64,000 nt of DNA from Ectothiorhodospira marina (GTDB lineage Bacteria; Pseudomonadota; Gammaproteobacteria; Ectothiorhodospirales; Ectothiorhodospiraceae): positions 1-64,000 of the forward strand of contig NZ_FOAA01000014.1 in assembly GCF_900109495.1 (NCBI RefSeq), in the 5' to 3' direction. Under the pieces are notes generated by a model that was not told where the DNA came from, did no database searches, and worked only from the letters and a program-made list of their open reading frames with translations. Shown here one piece after another: positions 45,056 through 54,583 of the stretch (positions are counted from its first letter, which is position 1; each line of letters opens with the position of its first letter). The translations under genes and the position numbers were made by a program.

Positions 45056-46071
45056 ATGCCTTTACCGATCTCAATACCCCATTGCTCACGGCACGCCTGC
45101 GTGCACAGCCGGCGGATTTCCTGGTGGATGAACTGCCCATCACCACGCCAGAGGGGGAGGGTGAACATGTCTGGTTGCAACTGCGCAAAACGGGTCTCAA
45201 TACGGATCAGTTGGCGGGCATGCTGGCTCGTGCCGCCGGCTTGCCACGGCGGGCCGTGAGTTATGCCGGTCTGAAGGATCGTCAGGCCGTGACCACTCAA
45301 TGGTTCAGTGTCCATCTGCCCGGGTGTGATGCCCCCCAGTGGTCTGATCACCTGCCGCCGGAAGTGGAGATCCTCGCCGCCCAGCGGCATCGCCGTAAAC
45401 TGCAGACGGGACATCTTCGCGGCAATCGTTTTCATATTCGTCTGCGCGATTGTGAGGGAGATCGCCGTGTGGCGGAGGAGCGGTTGACTGCCATTGCCCA
45501 CCGGGGGCTGCCCAATTTTTTCGGAGAACAGCGCTTTGGCCACGACCGTGGCAATCTGGATAAGGCTCGCGCCTTATTCGCCAAAGAAATCCGTGTGCGC
45601 GACCGTAAACTCAGGGGGCTGTATCTCTCGGCGGCCCGCTCTGAAATCTTCAATCGGGTTTTGGCCAGACGGGTGGAGGAAGATCACTGGGATCAGGCAC
45701 TGCCCGGAGATGCCATGCAACTGGATGGCTCGCGCAGCTTCTTTATTCATCGGGAGGAGGATCCCACGGTAGCGGCGCGGGTTGCCGCCTTCGAGGTCCA
45801 TCCCACCGGCCCGCTGTGGGGGCAGGGGAATGCCATCACCGAGGGCGCAGCAGCACAACTGGAGGCCCAGGTCATGGAGGCCACGGACCTGAGCGAACTG
45901 GCACGTGGCCTGGAGGGTGCCGGTTTGTCTCAGGAGCGGCGTGCCCTGCGCATCCGCGTGAATGAGCTGTCCTGGTCGTGGCTTGATGCGGCAGATCTGG
46001 AATTGCGCTTTGAACTGCCTGCTGGTGCCTATGCCACCACGGTCATTGCCGCGGTGGCCGATACGGCTTAG
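45052..46071 (+). CDS. truD: tRNA pseudouridine(13) synthase TruD
   Basis: A 339-residue enzyme that isomerises U13 of tRNA-Glu. The catalytic Asp is in YAGLKDRQAVTTQWF, and GNRFHIRLRD and NFFGEQRFGHDRGN are typical of TruD. The ATG at 45052 overlaps the tsaB stop, which fixes the start; the longer frame runs through tsaB. Its 3' end overlaps that of the opposing FNR-like gene by 3 bases. Confidence 0.96.
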   Translation: MNAFTDLNTPLLTARLRAQPADFLVDELPITTPEGEGEHVWLQLRKTGLNTDQLAGMLARAAGLPRRAVSYAGLKDRQAVTTQWFSVHLPGCDAPQWSDHLPPEVEILAAQRHRRKLQTGHLRGNRFHIRLRDCEGDRRVAEERLTAIAHRGLPNFFGEQRFGHDRGNLDKARALFAKEIRVRDRKLRGLYLSAARSEIFNRVLARRVEEDHWDQALPGDAMQLDGSRSFFIHREEDPTVAARVAAFEVHPTGPLWGQGNAITEGAAAQLEAQVMEATDLSELARGLEGAGLSQERRALRIRVNELSWSWLDAADLELRFELPAGAYATTVIAAVADTA

Positions 46072-46841
46072 CCGATCCGCGGAGAACCCGTGAGTGCGGT
46101 CAGCTTGGTGGCGGTATAACCCCCACCAAGCTGGTTGAGTGCCTCACGGTCATGCAGTGTCAGCACCCCTGCCTTCTCGGATACATAGCCGCGACGCTTC
46201 CACTCCGCAAAGAAGCGACTCACCGTCTCCACGGTCAGGCCCAGCAGTTCGCCTGTTTCGGTGCGTGAAAGCGGCAGGGGGACCTGAGCATGGCCGCCGT
46301 TCTTGTCAGCCCAGTACAGCAGAAAGGTGGCCAGGCGCTCGTTGGCCTTCTTGGTGCCCAACTCGACTGCCAGGGTCTCCACCTGCTGCAGGGCAGCCGC
46401 CCATCGTGCCAGCAAGGCATTGTTCAGGGTGGGATGATCCGTCTGCAGGCGTTTGAGCACGCTCAACGGCAATCGACAGAGCTGCACGGGTGTGAGCGTC
46501 GTGGCGGTATGGTTGTAGGTCTGTCCCAGCAGGCTCTCCACCCCCATGATATCCCCCTGGGTAAGCAGACGCAGGATCTGCTCACGGCCATTGACGGCAG
46601 TACGAGTGAGCTTGATCACGCCATCCTTGAGGGTATAGGAGGCCAGGGCCTCGGCGTTTTCCTGGTAGATCACCTCGCCTGCAGGGATCACCAGGTGCTC
46701 GGACGGATTATTGAGTCTTTCGACCACGTCATCCGGCAGGGCACCGAACAGGCTCTCCGCGCGCACGGGGCAGCGCATGCAGTCGTTGTCCATGAGTGGG
46801 GCCGGCGGCCGGCCCCCGTTGGGTTTGTTTCGTATGCTCAT
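46068..46841 (-). CDS. Crp/FNR-family regulator with incomplete Fe-S ligand set
   Basis: A 257-residue regulator: an N-terminal cysteine segment, a cyclic-nucleotide-binding-like beta-roll (about 30-140), a dimer helix, and a winged HTH (about 180-245). The recognition helix TVETVSRFF has the E..SR residues that read TTGAT half-sites in FNR. E. coli FNR binds [4Fe-4S] through C20, C23, C29 and C122. Here C21, C24 and C122 remain, but position 30, which aligns with C29, is Ser. Oxygen sensing is therefore uncertain. It lies 27 bases after a DUF3365 haem protein gene, probably in one operon. Confidence 0.88.
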   Translation of the reverse strand: MSIRNKPNGGRPPAPLMDNDCMRCPVRAESLFGALPDDVVERLNNPSEHLVIPAGEVIYQENAEALASYTLKDGVIKLTRTAVNGREQILRLLTQGDIMGVESLLGQTYNHTATTLTPVQLCRLPLSVLKRLQTDHPTLNNALLARWAAALQQVETLAVELGTKKANERLATFLLYWADKNGGHAQVPLPLSRTETGELLGLTVETVSRFFAEWKRRGYVSEKAGVLTLHDREALNQLGGGYTATKLTALTGSPRIG

Positions 46842-46868
46842 AGTGCCGGGCCAGTCCCGGTGATGTCG

Positions 46869-47444
46869 TTACATGGGTTGAACAAGGGTGAAGGCTCCAC
46901 GAATTTGTCCTTCTGAATAACCCGTTGCCTGATCATCGGGGTATTTGCGCAACAGCGCCTGCTCCACATCGTAACGCACCTCAGTGCCATGACAGGTCAT
47001 GCAGAGCTCGCCGGCAGGGATGGCACGCATGTAGCGGATCTGCCGGTCCCCATTCTCCTCCCGAACCTCGTAATGCTCCATGGTCTTGGGATCCTCACCC
47101 TCAGCCAGGCGCTCCTCGAAGGCATTGAGTACGCCACGCTCCCAATCGTCAGGGGCGTTGTCCGGATTGCGAAGCTGCAGGCTGGTGCGACCGGTCTGTA
47201 TGCCGGTGCGGGTGGAGATTTCCTCGGCAATCTCGGGAGCGCGCTGGTGACAGACGTCGATGGCATGTATCGGCCCCCCGTCTTCAACGGCCGTCTTGAG
47301 TTCAGTTTTCAAGGACTCGGAGAAGTGCTGAACCGCCTCCCGGGCCTGCTCCAACCGGACCTCGGTATCATCCTGGGCCCAAACCGGTGTGTGGATCAGT
47401 GCCACCGTCACCAAGGCCAGACTGGGAAATTTCATTCGTCTCAT
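46869..47444 (-). CDS. DUF3365 (Tll0287-like) c-type haem protein
   Basis: A 191-residue secreted protein. The signal peptide is about 23 residues (ending VWA). One CxxCH haem motif lies near the C-terminal third (ELCMTCHGTEV). The domain has the fold proposed for redox sensing, and VCHQRAP earlier resembles a family block. I chose the ATG at 47444 (GGAGGG 6 bases upstream). With the following FNR-like gene it suggests a redox-linked pair, though no direct contact is implied. Confidence 0.8.
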   Translation of the reverse strand: MRRMKFPSLALVTVALIHTPVWAQDDTEVRLEQAREAVQHFSESLKTELKTAVEDGGPIHAIDVCHQRAPEIAEEISTRTGIQTGRTSLQLRNPDNAPDDWERGVLNAFEERLAEGEDPKTMEHYEVREENGDRQIRYMRAIPAGELCMTCHGTEVRYDVEQALLRKYPDDQATGYSEGQIRGAFTLVQPM

Positions 47445-47562
47445 GTGAAGCCCTCCCCACGATTTCACTGTTTTCCCGGCACGGATACTTGCCATACTAG
47501 CATGAGATTACGCAATTAAATCCACACTGGAATAATGAAATACATGAAAGTTAGGATGGGCG

Positions 47563-48108
47563 TCAGTCCTTCAACCGCAACAGCACAAGAACAGCACCGG
47601 TTCCCCCCAGGCTGGGTGGAGCCGAGCAGTAGGCCAGAACCTCGGAACGCTGTCTGAGCCATTGGGCTACACGACTCTTGAGCACGGGCCCCCGGTTGCT
47701 GGATCGCAACCCCTTGCCATGGATGATTCTCACGCAGCGCAGACGCCGTTCCCGGGCTTCGGCCAGGAACAGCGCCAGCGCTTGATGAGCCTCCCGGGCG
47801 AACAGACCATGAAGATCCAGTTCGTCGGCAATGCGATACTGTGCCCGGCGCAGTTTCCGAAACACCTGGCGCTGCAGACCTTCGGCCATGTAGATCAGTT
47901 CGTCGCCGGGTTGCACATCGGTGCCATCAAAGGGATCCTCCCCCAGGGCCTCGATCACCCGACGGCGGTCTGCCTCGGCCTGGCGGGGTCGCGGTGGGGG
48001 AGGGCGGCGCTGCAAGGGCTGACGGTCGCTGCGCACGGGCCGCACCTGCCCGACCGCGGCCCGGAACAGGGCCATGTCGTCGTCCTCCGGCAGGTCGTTG
48101 GGGGGCAT
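47563..48108 (-). CDS. Smr-domain protein (SmrA/YdaL type)
   Basis: A 181-residue protein. A charged Pro/Arg-rich N-terminus leads to an Smr domain (about 95-180) with LDLHGL and RIIHGKGLRSSNRGPVLKS, the two Smr motifs for nicking or RNA endonuclease activity. I chose the ATG at 48108 (GGAGA 6 bases upstream); an ATG at 48129 is possible. It is divergent from surE, 76 bases apart. Confidence 0.88.
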   Translation of the reverse strand: MPPNDLPEDDDMALFRAAVGQVRPVRSDRQPLQRRPPPPRPRQAEADRRRVIEALGEDPFDGTDVQPGDELIYMAEGLQRQVFRKLRRAQYRIADELDLHGLFAREAHQALALFLAEARERRLRCVRIIHGKGLRSSNRGPVLKSRVAQWLRQRSEVLAYCSAPPSLGGTGAVLVLLRLKD

Positions 48109-48184
48109 GACAGATCTCCGTTGGGACATGCGTCTAACACGGGGTTTCCAGTATATTAGCCACTTGACATCACAGTGACCCACT

Positions 48185-48940
48185 ATGCGTATCCTGCTCA
48201 GTAATGACGATGGTGTCCATGCACCGGGACTGCAACAACTGGCCAAGACCCTGCGAGGCCGAGGCCAGGTGACCGTGGTGGCGCCGGATCGGGATCGAAG
48301 CGGCGCCAGCAACTCACTCACGCTGTCTCGACCGCTGCGAGCCACTACCCTGGACAATGGCGATGTGCGCGTGGACGGTACACCCACGGACTGTGTGCAC
48401 CTGGCACTGACCGGACTGCTGGCCGAGGAGCCGGACATGGTCATCTCCGGCATCAATGCCGGCGCCAACCTGGGTGACGATGTGCTCTATTCGGGCACGG
48501 TGGCTGCCGCCATGGAAGGGCGGTTTCTGGGGCTCCCGGCCATTGCCGTTTCCCTGGCAGGTCAGCAGCAATGCAAGCATTACGATTCTGCAGCTCAAGT
48601 GGTCCTGGAACTGCTGGATCGACTGCGGACCATTCCCTTGCCTTCCGACACCATCCTCAATGTCAACGTTCCCGACCTGCCCCGGGAAGAAATACTGGGT
48701 TACCAGGCCACCCGACTCGGGCATCGGCACAAGGCGGAGCCGGTGACCCGCTCCACCGATCCCCGGGGGCGTCCCATTTACTGGGTAGGGCCCTCGGGCC
48801 CGGAGCAGGATGCCGGGTTGGGCACCGACTTTCATGCCGTGCGTTCCGGGTACGTCTCGGTGACGCCGATTCAGGTGGACCTGACCCGCTATGAGGCCAT
48901 GGACATCGTCAGCCGCTGGCTCACGGAGGGCGAGGCTTGA
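48185..48940 (+). CDS. surE: 5'/3'-nucleotidase SurE
   Basis: A 251-residue stationary-phase survival nucleotidase. The metal site is in [13 protein letters not shown] (D8, D9) with N92-type residues in [22 protein letters not shown]. Order surE-pcm-yqaA-nlpD-rpoS is the classical gammaproteobacterial survival locus. It overlaps pcm by 4 bases. Confidence 0.97.
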   Translation: MRILLSNDDGVHAPGLQQLAKTLRGRGQVTVVAPDRDRSGASNSLTLSRPLRATTLDNGDVRVDGTPTDCVHLALTGLLAEEPDMVISGINAGANLGDDVLYSGTVAAAMEGRFLGLPAIAVSLAGQQQCKHYDSAAQVVLELLDRLRTIPLPSDTILNVNVPDLPREEILGYQATRLGHRHKAEPVTRSTDPRGRPIYWVGPSGPEQDAGLGTDFHAVRSGYVSVTPIQVDLTRYEAMDIVSRWLTEGEA

Positions 48941-49602
48941 ATCATGATCTGACCGGAATCGGCATGACCTCCCAGCGCGCCCGGGATCGCCTGGCCGGGC
49001 GTCTTCGGGAACTGGGCATCCAGGATCCCCGTGTGCTGGAGGTCATACGCGCCACGCCCCGCCATCTGTTCGTGGATGAGGCCCTGGCGCATCGTGCCTA
49101 TGAAAACACCGCGCTGCCCATCGGTTTTGGCCAGACCATCTCCCAGCCCTTTATCGTCGCGCGCATGACAGAAGCCCTGCTGGCCGAAGCCACGCCACAC
49201 ATGGTGCTGGAGATTGGCACGGGATCCGGGTATCAGGCAGCTGTGCTGGCGCAACTGGTGGAGCGGGTGATCAGTCTCGAGAGGATTCGCCCGCTGCAGC
49301 GCCAGGCCCGTGAGGTGCTCAGCCTCATGCGATTGCAGAATATCAGCCTGCGCCATGTGGATGGCAATCATGGCTGGCCGGAAAATGCCCCCTATGATGC
49401 CATCCTGCTCACTGCGGCGCCCCGGGTGATCCCCGAGACCCTGCTGCTGCAACTGAACATGGGTGGGCAGTTACTGGCGCCGGTGGGCGAGGAAAGTGGA
49501 GCCCAGACCCTGGTGCGCATCACTCGCACCCCCGAGGCCTATGTCAAACAGGACCTGGGCCCGGTGAGCTTTGTGCCGCTGTTGCCGGGAGAGGTGTCAT
49601 GA
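48937..49602 (+). CDS. pcm: Protein-L-isoaspartate O-methyltransferase
   Basis: A repair enzyme (221 residues) that methylates isoaspartyl residues in damaged proteins. SAM motif I is [15 protein letters not shown]; the substrate loop [13 protein letters not shown] is intact. The TTG at 48937 overlaps the surE stop (TTGA) and has GGAGGG 6 bases upstream. An ATG at 48964 would align better with the E. coli N-terminus but lacks a clear ribosome binding site. Confidence 0.96.
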   Translation: MNHDLTGIGMTSQRARDRLAGRLRELGIQDPRVLEVIRATPRHLFVDEALAHRAYENTALPIGFGQTISQPFIVARMTEALLAEATPHMVLEIGTGSGYQAAVLAQLVERVISLERIRPLQRQAREVLSLMRLQNISLRHVDGNHGWPENAPYDAILLTAAPRVIPETLLLQLNMGGQLLAPVGEESGAQTLVRITRTPEAYVKQDLGPVSFVPLLPGEVS

Positions 49603-50183
49603 GGCTTTTTGGTCCCTTGTATGATCGGGTCATGACCTGGTCGCGGCATCGCCATGCACCACGTTACCTGGCGGCCTTGTCCTTTGCGGAATCGTCTTTT
49701 TTTCCCGTACCCCCCGACGTGATGTTGGCCCCCATGGTGGCCGCGCGTCCCGATCGAGGTCCGCGCCTGGCCCTGATGACCACGGTATTTTCCGTATTGG
49801 GCGGGTTGCTCGGGTACCTGCTGGGCTATCTGGCCTTTGAACTGCTGCAGCCGATGGTCATCAGCGCCGGCTATGGGGATGAGTTGATCCAGGCACAGGA
49901 GTGGTTCTCCGTGTGGGGCGTCTGGGTGGTCCTGGTGGCTGGTTTTTCACCCATTCCCTACAAGCTCTTCACCATCACCGCCGGAGCCATGTCCATGGCG
50001 GTGCTACCCTTCGTGGTCGCTTCATTCCTGGGTCGGGGGGCACGCTTCTTTGCTGTGGCCCTCATCCTCGGTTGGCTTGGGCCCCGGATGGAACCGCGCC
50101 TGCGCCCCTATATCGAATGGATAGGGTGGGCGTCGGTTGTCCTGCTGGTTTTGGCGGTCATCATTTATCAGTTACAGGGGTGA
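49599..50183 (+). CDS. yqaA: YqaA-family membrane protein (VTT domain)
   Basis: A 194-residue inner-membrane protein with three to four helices. The VTT-type signature is [20 protein letters not shown] and [20 protein letters not shown]. It is related to DedA. Its place between pcm and nlpD is conserved in many gammaproteobacteria. Function is unknown; lipid transport is suspected for the superfamily. It overlaps pcm by ATGA. Confidence 0.88.
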   Translation: MRLFGPLYDRVMTWSRHRHAPRYLAALSFAESSFFPVPPDVMLAPMVAARPDRGPRLALMTTVFSVLGGLLGYLLGYLAFELLQPMVISAGYGDELIQAQEWFSVWGVWVVLVAGFSPIPYKLFTITAGAMSMAVLPFVVASFLGRGARFFAVALILGWLGPRMEPRLRPYIEWIGWASVVLLVLAVIIYQLQG

Positions 50184-50193
50184 GAAACAGACA

Positions 50194-51027
50194 GTGCGCA
50201 TGGCAGCGGTGGCAGCCTGGGTGTTCATCCTGCTGATGCTGGCCGCCTGTGGCACGCTGCAGAGATCAGGTGAATTGGGATTCCGTTCAGGTGTGCATAC
50301 GGTGCGCCATCACGAGACCCTGTATGCCATCGCATGGCGGTATGGCCTTGAATGGCAGGATCTGGCCCGCTGGAACGACATCGACGAGCCCTACACCATC
50401 TATCCCGGACAGCGTTTGCGCATGAATCCCCCATCCGGTGATCGTCAACCTGCCGTGGCGCAGGCGCCCCCGGCCCAGCGGGGTGGGACGCCCCGCGAGA
50501 CCCGCAACGAACCTCCACCAAGACTACAGCCCCGCCCGGTTGAACAGCGGGCTGATACGGGGCCGCCCGCCTCCTCCGGGGATCGTCCTCAAGCTAGACC
50601 CTCCCCGCCCTCCACGAGTGCCCCCCCCACCCAGCGCAGTGCTGCCTCCAGCGGGCCCATCGATTGGCGATGGCCCACCGATGGCGAGGTGATACGTGCA
50701 TTCCCGGCCTCCGGTACAGGCAAGCGGGGGATCGGTATCGCCGGGCAGGCAGGCCAGTCGGTGCGGGCCGCGGCCAAGGGGCGAGTGGTCTATAGCGGAA
50801 GTGGACTTGTCGGATATGGAAAGCTTATCATCGTGAAGCACGATGATACCTATCTCAGTGCCTATGCGCACAATGAGAAAATCCTTGTAAATGAAGGGTC
50901 TGAGGTGTCTCAGGGGCAGGAGATTGCGCTCCTGGGGGACACCGGAACCGATCGCCCCATGCTGCATTTCGAGATTCGAAAAGACGGGAGGCCCGTGGAT
51001 CCATCAAGCTATTTGCCAGACCGATAA
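50194..51027 (+). CDS. nlpD: NlpD-type murein hydrolase activator lipoprotein
   Basis: A 277-residue lipoprotein: a signal with lipobox LAAC, then LysM (about 35-80, [20 protein letters not shown]), a Pro/Arg-rich linker, and a C-terminal LytM/M23 domain (about 170-275). The M23 active site is degenerate: the first metal motif reads RGIGIAG without His and Asp, and the last HxH is MLH. It is thus an activator of amidase (AmiC-like) and not an enzyme. I chose the GTG at 50194, which adds an Arg to the signal peptide. The rpoS promoter commonly lies in this gene. Confidence 0.9.
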   Translation: MRMAAVAAWVFILLMLAACGTLQRSGELGFRSGVHTVRHHETLYAIAWRYGLEWQDLARWNDIDEPYTIYPGQRLRMNPPSGDRQPAVAQAPPAQRGGTPRETRNEPPPRLQPRPVEQRADTGPPASSGDRPQARPSPPSTSAPPTQRSAASSGPIDWRWPTDGEVIRAFPASGTGKRGIGIAGQAGQSVRAAAKGRVVYSGSGLVGYGKLIIVKHDDTYLSAYAHNEKILVNEGSEVSQGQEIALLGDTGTDRPMLHFEIRKDGRPVDPSSYLPDR

Positions 51028-51062
51028 AACCTAAGGGGCAACCGCCCCGCACAGGAGGTCAC

Positions 51063-52130
51063 ATGCCGAGAAGGCGAGATAAGAGCCCCGTGTACGAGGA
51101 TGATGAGGAGAAGGTTGAGGCGGAAGGACTGTCGGCATCCGGAGATCGGGTGAAGGTGTCACTGGATGACACAGAGGAAAGCGATGGCACGCCGGCACTT
51201 TCGGACGAGGTGGTGGGGTCGGCGACCGAAAATGATGCGGAAGAGGAGAGTGAGGAAGGCGAGGTCGTATTTGCCGCGGGAGAACCGCCAAGAGCCGATC
51301 TGGACGCCACTCGACTGTACCTCAGCGAGATCGAGTTCTCTCCTTTGCTGACACCGGAGGAGGAGGTGTATTACTCCCGTCTGGCCCAGAAAGGAGACGA
51401 GACCGGTCGACGCAAGATGATCGAGTGCAATCTGCGCCTTGTCGTCAAGATTGCCCGTCGCTACATGAATCGGGGCCTGGCGCTGCTGGATCTCATTGAG
51501 GAAGGCAACCTGGGTCTGATCCGGGCCGTGGAGAAGTTCGATCCCGAGCGCGGCTTCCGCTTTTCCACCTACGCCACTTGGTGGATCCGACAGACCATTG
51601 AGCGGGCCATCATGAACCAGACCCGCACCATTCGTCTGCCCATCCACGTGATCAAGGAACTGAATGTCTACCTGCGCGCCGCCCGGAAGCTGGCCCAGGA
51701 ACTGGACCACGAGCCCACAGCTGAGGAAGTGGCCCGCCACCTGGATAAGCCGGTACAGGACGTCAAGCGGATGCTGGCCCTCTCCGAGCGCGTGACCTCG
51801 GTGGATCTCCCCATTGGCAAGGAGGGTGACCGCCCCTTGCTGGATGTGATTCCCGACGAACAGACACCCGAGCCCGCGGATCTCGTCCAGGACGAGGATG
51901 TGGTGCAGTACGTGGATGACTGGCTCATGGAGCTGGACGAGAAGCAGCGGGAGGTGATCGTCCGCCGCTTCGGTCTGCACGGGTTTGAGCGTTCCACCCT
52001 GGAGCAGGTGGGCTTTGAACTGGGTGTTACCCGGGAGCGGGTACGGCAGATACAGATGGATGCCCTGAAAAGGCTGCGCAAGATCCTGGAAAGTCGGGGG
52101 TTTTCGGAGGATACGCTGCTGCAGAACTGA
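51063..52130 (+). CDS. rpoS: RNA polymerase sigma factor RpoS
   Basis: Stationary-phase sigma factor, 355 residues, about 25 longer than E. coli RpoS because of a longer acidic N-terminus (1-78). Regions 1.2-2.4 ([45 protein letters not shown]), 3 and 4 are intact. The residues for RssB-directed turnover in E. coli (K173, E174, V177) are conserved here as K198, E199 and V202. AGGAGG precedes the ATG, and a GGGGC-AACC-GCCCC hairpin (51036-51049) lies just upstream of the ribosome binding site. Confidence 0.96.
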   Translation: MPRRRDKSPVYEDDEEKVEAEGLSASGDRVKVSLDDTEESDGTPALSDEVVGSATENDAEEESEEGEVVFAAGEPPRADLDATRLYLSEIEFSPLLTPEEEVYYSRLAQKGDETGRRKMIECNLRLVVKIARRYMNRGLALLDLIEEGNLGLIRAVEKFDPERGFRFSTYATWWIRQTIERAIMNQTRTIRLPIHVIKELNVYLRAARKLAQELDHEPTAEEVARHLDKPVQDVKRMLALSERVTSVDLPIGKEGDRPLLDVIPDEQTPEPADLVQDEDVVQYVDDWLMELDEKQREVIVRRFGLHGFERSTLEQVGFELGVTRERVRQIQMDALKRLRKILESRGFSEDTLLQN

Positions 52131-52135
52131 AGCAT

Positions 52136-52510
52136 TCAGTTCGGGATCAACAACGCCGCTGCCACCCGGCGCCCCTCGCCCATGATGATGTTGTAGGTGC
52201 GACATGCCGCTGAGGTATCCATCACCTCCAGACCGACGCCCCGATCACGCAGGGCACGCAGCACATCCCGGGGTGGCCAGCGCAGGACAGGGCCTGTGCC
52301 CAGCAGTACGATCTCCGGCTGCAGGGCCAGCACGGGCTCGAAGACCTCGGGCTGCAGGTCTTCAACTTGGGCGACCGGCCAACGGGGTATCAACTGGTCG
52401 GGCAGCACCACCAGGCTCTCGTGATGAGGTACCTGATTCACCTGCACACCACCGCCTCCATAGGCAGTGATGATGTTCTGGCCTTCGCCATACTCGCGCC
52501 TCATCTTCAT
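52136..52510 (-). CDS. Mth938-like (DUF498) protein
   Basis: A 124-residue protein with the compact Mth938 fold pattern: ITAYGGGGVQVN, LGTGPVLRWPPRDVLRALRDRGVGLEVMDT and AACRTYNIIMGEGRRVAAALL. Function unknown; the family is sometimes linked to respiratory complex assembly. The start is uncertain (ATG at 52510 or 52504); neither has a good ribosome binding site. It ends 5 bases after the rpoS stop. Confidence 0.8.
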   Translation of the reverse strand: MKMRREYGEGQNIITAYGGGGVQVNQVPHHESLVVLPDQLIPRWPVAQVEDLQPEVFEPVLALQPEIVLLGTGPVLRWPPRDVLRALRDRGVGLEVMDTSAACRTYNIIMGEGRRVAAALLIPN

Positions 52511-52648
52511 GGTACGAAAAGTACAACCCGGCCGGGCCACTGGCAAGCCGTGGTACCTGGCCCCGAGCGCACTGATTGACAGCCCCCGGGTGCCCCTTTA
52601 TTGTTTCTGGTTTCCCTTTTTCCGACCATCCAGCCCTTGGAAACACCC

Positions 52649-53848
52649 GTGATCGACGACTTTCCCAGAATCAAGCGTCTTCCGCCGTATGTCTTCAGCA
52701 TTGTCAACGACCTGAAGGCCAAGGCCCGCGCCCGTGGCGAGGATGTGATTGATTTCGGTATGGGGAATCCAGACCAGCCCACGCCCCCTCACATCGTCGA
52801 AAAGCTCGTGGAGGTGGCCCGCCGAGGCGACACCCATCGCTACTCCGTGTCCAAGGGCATTCCGCGTCTGCGGCGGGCCATCTGTCACTGGTACAAGGAC
52901 AATTACGATGTGGACCTGGATCCGGAGACCGAATCCATCGTGACCATCGGCTCCAAGGAGGGTCTGGCCCACCTGGCTTTGGCCACCCTGGGGCCCGGCG
53001 ACGCGGTGCTGGTGCCCAACCCGGCCTATCCCATTCATCCTTACGGTTGCGTCATTGCTGGCGCCGATATCCGTCATGTGCCCCTGACACCGGATGTGGA
53101 TTTCTTCGCGGAACTGGAGCGAGGTATCCAGGAATCCTGGCCGCGACCAAAGATGTTGATCCTGAATTTCCCGGCCAACCCCACCACCCAGTGTGTCGAC
53201 CTGGAATTCTTTGAGAGAGTGGTGGCCATTGCCCGGGAGCACAAGATCTGGGTCGTGCACGATCTGGCCTATGCAGAGATTGTCTTTGATGGCTACAAGG
53301 CTCCCTCCATCCTGCAGGTGCCTGGGGCCAAGGATCTGGCGGTGGAGTTCTACACCCTATCCAAGAGCTACAACATGCCGGGCTGGCGCGTGGGTTTCAT
53401 GTGTGGCAATCCCACGCTGGTAGCGGCCCTGGGACGCATCAAGTCCTACCTGGACTACGGCACCTTCACACCCATTCAGGTGGCGGCCATCGCCGCGCTG
53501 GAAGGCCCTCAAGACTGTGTGGAGGAGATTCGCCAACTCTATCTCAGCCGCCGGGATGTGCTTTGCGACGGGTTGAATGCCCTGGGCTGGGAAGTGGAAA
53601 AGCCCAAGGCCACCATGTTCGTCTGGGCACCCATTCCGGAACCTTACCGCGAGATGGGGTCGCTGGAGTTCTGCAAGAAACTGCTGCGTGATGCCAAGGT
53701 GGCTGTCTCGCCGGGCATCGGTTTTGGCAGTCAGGGTGACACCCATGTGCGCTTCGGTCTGATCGAGAACGAGCACCGTACCCGCCAGGCCCTGCGTGGC
53801 ATCAAGGCCATGTTCCGGGAAGATCAGCGAGCGGCCAAGATCGCCTGA
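52649..53848 (+). CDS. alaC: Alanine transaminase (AlaC-type)
   Basis: A 399-residue class I aminotransferase that makes alanine from pyruvate and glutamate. It closely follows E. coli Ala[47 protein letters not shown] lysine in [16 protein letters not shown], and [13 protein letters not shown] near the end. The GTG at 52649 fits the family's N-terminus; an in-frame TTG at 52637 is the alternative. It is divergent from the Mth938-type gene. Confidence 0.93.
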   Translation: MIDDFPRIKRLPPYVFSIVNDLKAKARARGEDVIDFGMGNPDQPTPPHIVEKLVEVARRGDTHRYSVSKGIPRLRRAICHWYKDNYDVDLDPETESIVTIGSKEGLAHLALATLGPGDAVLVPNPAYPIHPYGCVIAGADIRHVPLTPDVDFFAELERGIQESWPRPKMLILNFPANPTTQCVDLEFFERVVAIAREHKIWVVHDLAYAEIVFDGYKAPSILQVPGAKDLAVEFYTLSKSYNMPGWRVGFMCGNPTLVAALGRIKSYLDYGTFTPIQVAAIAALEGPQDCVEEIRQLYLSRRDVLCDGLNALGWEVEKPKATMFVWAPIPEPYREMGSLEFCKKLLRDAKVAVSPGIGFGSQGDTHVRFGLIENEHRTRQALRGIKAMFREDQRAAKIA

Positions 53849-54180
53849 GCGCGTCAGGCCCTGTGGGGGTGAGTGGCCGCGCCGCCGCCCCCCGATTGTT
53901 TGGCTCCCCCTTCATTTTCGCCGCATCCGGCCGCTAAGACAGTGGACGGTGCGTTGGCGTGTGTTCGAGCGGAAATTGGCCGCACTCAATGCTGCATTGC
54001 AAGAGAGAAACCCGTCACAAAACGGTTCCCGATATCGGACACCTGAGGTAGCATGCAGGTAGATGGACGCAATACCGGGAGTGAATGATTTTTCTCATTT
54101 TTATTGGGGGTATGGGGGCAGACCACGCCGTAACCCGCCCGCTCAAGGTCAAGTCTTAAGGGAAGGGGAGTACGTACCAC
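53849..54180. other. Gap upstream of the chemotaxis operon
   Basis: About 330 bases without a convincing gene. It holds the palindrome CCGATATCGG (54029-54038) and ACCTG-N10-CAGGT (54041-54060), whose core fits CTG-N10-CAG. The promoter for cheY probably lies here. I found no clean sigma-70, sigma-28 or sigma-54 match; CCCGATAT at 54028-54035 resembles a sigma-28 -10 box without a good partner. No terminator follows the transaminase gene. Confidence 0.5.
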
Positions 54181-54546
54181 ATGGCCAAGTCAATTCTTAC
54201 GGTGGACGATTCCGCGTCGATTCGCCAGATGGTGTCCTTCACGCTCAAGGGGGCCGGTTACACTGTCACCGAGGCGGTGGATGGGCAGGACGGTCTGGAC
54301 AAGGCCCGTTCCGGCAATTTCAATCTGATTTTTACTGATCAGAACATGCCTCGGCTGGATGGCCTCAGCCTGATCAAGGAACTGCGCGCGCTGCCGCAGT
54401 ACAAGAGTGTGCCGATTCTGATGCTCACCACCGAATCCGGCGAAGCCATGAAGGCCCAGGGACGTTCTGCCGGAGCCACGGGTTGGCTGGTGAAACCTTT
54501 CGATCCCCAGAAGCTTCTCGAGGTTGTGCGTAAGGTGATCGGCTGA
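54181..54546 (+). CDS. cheY: CheY-type response regulator
   Basis: A 121-residue single receiver domain. Phosphorylation site D53 (FTDQNMPRLD), acidic pocket D9 and D10, T83/T84 in LMLTTES, and K105 in VKPFD are intact. It receives phosphate from the adjacent CheA and should act on the flagellar switch or another output. It heads the operon, 37 bases before cheA. GGGAAGGGGAG lies upstream of the ATG. Confidence 0.95.
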   Translation: MAKSILTVDDSASIRQMVSFTLKGAGYTVTEAVDGQDGLDKARSGNFNLIFTDQNMPRLDGLSLIKELRALPQYKSVPILMLTTESGEAMKAQGRSAGATGWLVKPFDPQKLLEVVRKVIG

Positions 54547-54583
54547 TCATCACACCCCTGACATTCCTTGAAGGAGGACGGGA

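Noticed and set aside
50194-51027. Calling NlpD an active M23 endopeptidase
   Set aside because: The first metal-binding His and Asp are missing and the HxH is MLH, so the site cannot bind zinc normally.
54007-54035. A sigma-28 promoter (GAAA ... CCCGATAT) before cheY
   Set aside because: The spacing is 17, not 15, and the -35 is weak; not listed as a promoter.
54041-54060. A LexA-like CTG-N10-CAG site before cheY
   Set aside because: The centre is not AT-rich and flanking bases do not fit CTGT-N8-ACAG; a single CTG/CAG pair is expected by chance. No SOS gene is near.
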